A DNA stretch of 64,000 nt, taken from contig CAVWFN010000001.1 of NCBI GenBank assembly GCA_963754285.1, positions 29,123-93,122 of the forward strand. Reading direction: 5' to 3'. Position 1 is the first letter of the stretch. Each line of letters opens with the position of its first letter. The notes beneath the pieces were generated by a model. The model was not told the DNA's origin and did not search any database. It was given only the letters and a program-made list of their open reading frames with translations. Made by a program: the position numbers and the translations under genes. Shown one piece after another: positions 60,678 to 64,000 of the stretch. This stretch comes from RYN-133 sp963754285. Lineage in GTDB: Bacteria; Actinomycetota; Actinomycetes; Mycobacteriales; Jatrophihabitantaceae.

Positions 60678-61891
60678 CCGGCAAGGCAGCGGCCGGGCGC
60701 GGCACCATCTACCAGCTCGCCGACGGATCGTGGCGCGGCGAGGTGTCCTTCGGTGTCGACCCCGCCAGCGGCCGTCGGCTGCGTCGCAAGGTCCGCGGCC
60801 AGACGCAGGCCGCGGTCGCGAAGAAGCTGCGCGCCCTCGAACTCGAACGTGACGCCGGTGTGCGACGCCCGAGATCCTGGACCGTGGCCACCTGGCTCGA
60901 GGAATGGATCGCCGGGCGCGAGCTGCAGGTACGGCGCACCACCGTGCACGGCTACCGCGCCGACGTGCGGCACATCGTCCGCACCCTCGGCCGGACCCGG
61001 ATCGACCGGCTCACTGCCGAGCAGGTCGAGGCGATGTACCGCGACTGTCTTGCGGCCGGGCTCTCGGCCGGCACAATCAGCCACATCCGCCGCACGCTGT
61101 CAGCTGCGATGACCGCCGCAGTCAACCGCGGCTACCTCCTGCGCAACCCCGTCCGGCTCGCCGCCTGCCCGGTGTACGAGCTGCCCGACGTCGAACCCTA
61201 TGACGCCGCGCAGTCCCGCAAGCTCGTCGAGGCGACGTTCAGCGTCCGCAACGGAGCGCGTTGGCTCACCCAGCTCGCACTCGGCCTACGCCAGGGCGAG
61301 GTGCTCGGACTCGAATGGGCCGACCTCGACCTCGACGGCGGCTGGGTCGCCATCACCCATCAACTGCAGCCCCACCCGCTCGTGCACGGCTGCCCCACGC
61401 TGTCGCCATGTGAGCAGCCGACCGCTCGCCGATGCCCCTTGAGGCGCGGCGGAGGGTTGCACCGCGTGCCCGTCAAGTCGAAAGCCAGCCGGCGTCGACT
61501 CAAGCTTCCCGACGAACTGGTCGTGCAACTACGGCGCACCAGACTCCAGCAACGGCAAGATCGGCTGCGCGCCGGCAACAAATGGGCCGCAGGGGACTGG
61601 GCGTTCACCAACCAGCTCGGACGCCCGTACGGCGCGCAACGCGACCTCAAGCAGTGGACGGAACTCTGCGCGCTCGCCGGCGTGCCGCGCAAACGCACCC
61701 ACGACCTTCGCCACACCTGCGCCACCCTGCTGCTGCAGGCAGGCATGGCCGACTCCGTGGTCAGCCGTTCACTCGGGCACACCGACGTGCGGATGACCGC
61801 CCGTTACGCGCACATCGTCGACCCGACCCGTCAGCTGGTCGCCGACGCGATGGCAGCTGTCTTGTGGGAGAACGCGACAACTGCGAAGTGA
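60674..61891 (+). CDS. tyrosine-type site-specific integrase
   Basis: A 405-residue recombinase. The N-terminal arm-binding domain (GTIYQLADGSWRGEVSFGVD) and SAM-like core-binding domain precede the catalytic domain, in which the Arg of LGLRQGEVLGLEW, HDLRHTCATLLLQ (His, Arg), LGHTDVRMTARYAHI (His, Tyr) are visible. Its position 400 bases after tRNA-Thr marks the start of an integrative element; the far end is not in the window. Confidence 0.93.
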   Translation: MTGKAAAGRGTIYQLADGSWRGEVSFGVDPASGRRLRRKVRGQTQAAVAKKLRALELERDAGVRRPRSWTVATWLEEWIAGRELQVRRTTVHGYRADVRHIVRTLGRTRIDRLTAEQVEAMYRDCLAAGLSAGTISHIRRTLSAAMTAAVNRGYLLRNPVRLAACPVYELPDVEPYDAAQSRKLVEATFSVRNGARWLTQLALGLRQGEVLGLEWADLDLDGGWVAITHQLQPHPLVHGCPTLSPCEQPTARRCPLRRGGGLHRVPVKSKASRRRLKLPDELVVQLRRTRLQQRQDRLRAGNKWAAGDWAFTNQLGRPYGAQRDLKQWTELCALAGVPRKRTHDLRHTCATLLLQAGMADSVVSRSLGHTDVRMTARYAHIVDPTRQLVADAMAAVLWENATTAK

Positions 61892-61965
61892 CAGGACTGG
61901 GATTGCGGTCGAACACCCTGTCGGCCTTCCCGGCCGGGACGCTCGGATAGTCGCAAGGCTTCAGC

Positions 61966-62016
61966 AAGATCAAACGACCGGAATCGACGGCGCCGGCGAA
62001 AGATCAAACGACCGGA
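61966..62016. repeat. two 17-bp direct repeats AAGATCAAACGACCGGA
   Basis: Copies at 61966-61982 and 62000-62016 are 34 bp apart start to start. They lie after the integrase in the AT-richer 280-bp gap (61892-62171) that holds no gene. They may be arm-type binding sites for the integrase or excisionase. Confidence 0.7.
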
Positions 62017-62171
62017 TTTGCCGATGTGCGTGCGCATGTAGCTGATCAACAGCGCATCTTGGCTGCGGATCAATCAACGTGCACAGTGGATCTCGTGGTG
62101 CCAGCCGTTCAGCCCGGCGGGCCGAGATCTCGGGGTTGTCAGGGGCGTCCGAGCGGCGCGCGGAAGGCGGG

Positions 62172-62657
62172 TCAGCGGGGCAGGCCCGCGTCGAGCCGGG
62201 TCATGACCCGAGTGAGATCGGCGAGGTCGCGATCGTCGAGCACGTCGCCGAAGATGTGTTGCAGGAACGCGTGGTGACGTTGACGGATCTTCTTGACCAC
62301 CGCACGGCCGTGTCGGGTGATGGCCGCGTAGGTCGAGCGGGCGTCGTCGGGATCGGGTTGCCGCTCGACGAGTCCGGCGTCCTGCATGCGGTCGAGTAAC
62401 TTCGACAACCCGGACGGCGACAAGACCATGGCTTGAGCGAGGTCGCTGAGTCCGAGCTGGCCGCCAGCCATATCGAGATGGGTGAGCACGTCGTAACGAG
62501 CCACGCTAAGCCCGCTTATATGGCGGACATCGAGCTCGAGCTGATCACTGAGCCGGGCATGGGTCCGCAGCAGGGCGAGGAAAGCCGGCATCCACCTCGC
62601 CGTTTCATCCGCGATCACGTCATCAAGCCTAATCCAACTACTTGACATGCCAAACAC
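62172..62657 (-). CDS. MarR-family transcriptional regulator
   Basis: The winged helix is RYDVLTHLDMAGGQLGLSDLAQAMVLSPSGLSKLLDRMQDAGLVERQPDPDDARSTY, with long dimerisation helices on both sides. The start is GTG 62657 or ATG 62648; either lies within the first of two palindromes TTGRCATGCCAA, so the protein probably represses itself and the divergent gene. Confidence 0.9.
   Translation of the reverse strand: MFGMSSSWIRLDDVIADETARWMPAFLALLRTHARLSDQLELDVRHISGLSVARYDVLTHLDMAGGQLGLSDLAQAMVLSPSGLSKLLDRMQDAGLVERQPDPDDARSTYAAITRHGRAVVKKIRQRHHAFLQHIFGDVLDDRDLADLTRVMTRLDAGLPR
62642..62653. promoter_or_regulatory. MarR operator 1
   Basis: TTGACATGCCAA, a near-perfect palindrome, overlaps the start of the MarR gene. 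The matching site lies 29 bp further on. Confidence 0.6.
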
Positions 62658-62670
62658 GTAGGTCTATTAC

Positions 62671-62682
62671 TTGGCATGCCAA
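62671..62682. promoter_or_regulatory. MarR operator 2
   Basis: TTGGCATGCCAA is a perfect 12-bp palindrome in the divergent gap, 89 bases before the small gene downstream. Two copies at 29-bp spacing (about three helical turns) suggest cooperative binding. Confidence 0.65.
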
Positions 62683-62758
62683 ACATGTTGGGTTGCCGAC
62701 GGATCGGTCGGCGCCACCCGATGCAACGACACCCACCGCCACGGAATTGGAGCCACCG

Positions 62759-63100
62759 ATGCCGACGATCGCCTTCGCCGCACCACTGCTACCGGGCATG
62801 ACCGAACTCGACCGCGAGGTCATGACGTCCTTCCAGACGGGCGAGCGCAAGACCGACTACGAAGACGCCCGGCGCCGCGCCGGGATCACCCGCGAAATGG
62901 TTTGGATCCAGACGACACCGGCCGGAGACCTGGCCATCGTCTACCTCGAGGCAGACGATCTCGACGCCGCCTTCACCGCACTCGGCAAGTCGGACGAGCG
63001 GTTCGATCGATGGTTTCGCGACCACCTCCAACAGGTCCACGGCTTCTCACTCGCCGACGACTTCCACACACCCGACCAGGTTCTGGACTTCCGCAGCTAA
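62759..63100 (+). CDS. small ABM-like protein of unknown function
   Basis: A 113-residue protein with the pattern ITREMVWIQTTPAGDLAIVYLEADDLDAAFTAL and FDRWFRDHLQQVHGFSL, resembling DUF6176-type dimeric alpha/beta barrel proteins (antibiotic-biosynthesis-monooxygenase fold). GGAG precedes the ATG. It is divergent from the MarR gene and shares its operators, so it is probably the regulated target. Catalysis is unproven. Confidence 0.7.
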   Translation: MPTIAFAAPLLPGMTELDREVMTSFQTGERKTDYEDARRRAGITREMVWIQTTPAGDLAIVYLEADDLDAAFTALGKSDERFDRWFRDHLQQVHGFSLADDFHTPDQVLDFRS

Positions 63101-63148
63101 CCGGGGTCCCGGAGCGCACGGAGCTGCCGCGGAGCGGCTCGACCGGCT

Positions 63149-63191
63149 CTGCCGCGGTGCGTGCCGAAGGGACCTGCCGCGGTGCGTGCCG
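63149..63191. repeat. two 18-bp direct repeats CTGCCGCGGTGCGTGCCG
   Basis: Copies start at 63149 and 63174 (25-bp period) in the 195-bp gap after the small gene. No hairpin or gene is seen there. Confidence 0.6.
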
Positions 63192-63295
63192 CTGATGACG
63201 GGCGGCACAGCAGGGGAGCACGGCGAACCTTTCGCGACGACCAAAGGGTGAGGCGTGGGCGGTGAGGACCAGACGCGGATGGGTGATTCGGGCCC

Positions 63296-63844
63296 TTACT
63301 GGCGGACATTGGCCGGGGGAGCGAGCGCCGGTGGCGGTTGGAGCGCTACGAGGTTTCGCTGCTGCTTGCCCGGGTAGCGGATCACTGAGATCAGTGCGTA
63401 CGAAAACAACGGCACCGCCGCCCAGTACCACCCGCCGCTGACAATCGCGACCACAGCGGCGACGACGACCGCCCCAGTGAACACGACGAGGTTGGGTGTG
63501 CGGTTGCGGTCGTAGTTGGCGAGTCCGTACTGCACCAGCGCGGCCGCAGCGGCTCGCAGCCTGAGATCGGCGGGAGGCTTTCCGGTCCTCGCCGCGCGCA
63601 GCACCTGGCGGCGCTCTTGATTGCCGAGTCCGCGAAGGAGCGTCTCGCGAGCCTGGTAGTTCTTGCGCGTGGCGAAGTACATCACCAGCGTGTATCCCAA
63701 CCCGATGACCGCGTTCTCGATGAGGATCCGCGGCCAACTGTCGTGGTAGTCGTGACGGTTCCACACGCTCATCCACGCAGCGAAGAACACGCCCTGGAAG
63801 ATCGCCGACTTCCACGCCGGCGAGATGCGGGCTTCGACTCCCAT
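63296..63844 (-). CDS. hypothetical multi-pass membrane protein
   Basis: I do not recognise the family. The 182 residues contain about four helices in two pairs (SAIFQGVFFAAWMSVW, ILIENAVIGLGYTLVMYFATR; then VVFTGAVVVAAVVAIVSGG, YWAAVPLFSYALISVIRY), a charged cytoplasmic loop (RETLLRGLGNQERRQVLRAARTG) and a Pro-rich tail. It may belong to the integrated element. The last 155 bases of the window hold no clear gene. Confidence 0.65.
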   Translation of the reverse strand: MGVEARISPAWKSAIFQGVFFAAWMSVWNRHDYHDSWPRILIENAVIGLGYTLVMYFATRKNYQARETLLRGLGNQERRQVLRAARTGKPPADLRLRAAAAALVQYGLANYDRNRTPNLVVFTGAVVVAAVVAIVSGGWYWAAVPLFSYALISVIRYPGKQQRNLVALQPPPALAPPANVRQ

Positions 63845-64000
63845 AGCGAGATGATGCCCGCCTCAGTCGGCGGCAGCAAATACTCTGCCGGCGCATTCCA
63901 AACACGCGACTGCTGGCGTGGTGCGCGCTGCTCCGAGTCCTCGAGTGTGCTCTCGCGAATCGACCGGATATGCCGCACACAGCGTGCGCGATAGCCGTCG

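Overview
The window is 64 kb of very GC-rich, gene-dense DNA that reads as the chromosome of an actinobacterium. The markers are Lsr2, CarD, DisA next to RadA, an F420-type luciferase-like oxidoreductase, a coenzyme-F420-associated metalloprotease, a ClpC unfoldase and many GTG/TTG starts that overlap the upstream stop codon. MqnC, the radical-SAM enzyme of the futalosine menaquinone route, argues against mycobacteria, which use the classical Men route, and suits a Jatrophihabitans/Acidothermus/Streptomyces-like lineage. That placement is inference; no rRNA is present.

Layout. Positions 1-13260: end of a ferredoxin-NADP reductase, acpS, a fused NAD(P)HX repair enzyme, a SigE-type sigma factor joined in frame to a membrane protein, mqnC, a DMT-type transporter, menG, a tiny Asp/Gly/Ala repeat protein beside a JmjC-type oxygenase and a thioredoxin-like ferredoxin, ppa, dacB and a DUF2342 metalloprotease. 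Positions 13336-20789: housekeeping cluster tilS-hpt-ftsH-folE-folP-folB-folK-DUF3180-DUF6779. Positions 20875-32596: a catabolic island (TetR, enoyl-CoA hydratase, two acyl-CoA dehydrogenases, biotin-dependent carboxylase, AtuA-like protein, TIGR03084 protein, PaaX, SDR) that interrupts the usual fol-pan-lys order. Positions 32593-45394: MazG-like protein, DUF2520 dehydrogenase, panC, coaX, an F420 oxidoreductase, a two-component/ABC exporter operon, lysS, lsr2, dienelactone hydrolase and clpC. Positions 45481-59062: mutY, disA, radA, carD, ispD, ispF, a Cys/Met-type PLP enzyme with a cupin, a PAP2 phosphatase, cysS, rlmB, a DUF4188 protein and a universal sugar-ABC ATPase. Positions 59342-64000: plsC, tRNA-Thr(TGT), an excisionase-like gene and a tyrosine integrase (the start of an integrated element), then a MarR regulator with a divergent small gene and a membrane protein.

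Together the genes supply folate (folE, P, B, K), pantothenate/CoA (DUF2520, panC, coaX; panD is absent here), isoprenoids (ispD, ispF), menaquinone (mqnC, menG) and cell-wall and RNA maintenance. The catabolic island probably degrades a branched or terpenoid acyl-CoA under a TetR repressor.

Two genome-wide habits stand out. Many genes appear leaderless: a TANNNT box ends 6-8 bases before the start codon. Short palindromic repeats of fixed length (53, 59 and about 68 bp families) sit between genes. At least six apparent frameshifts in five genes all have the same sign (one extra base), plus a possible seventh in the sigma gene, which suggests residual sequencing insertions rather than true decay.
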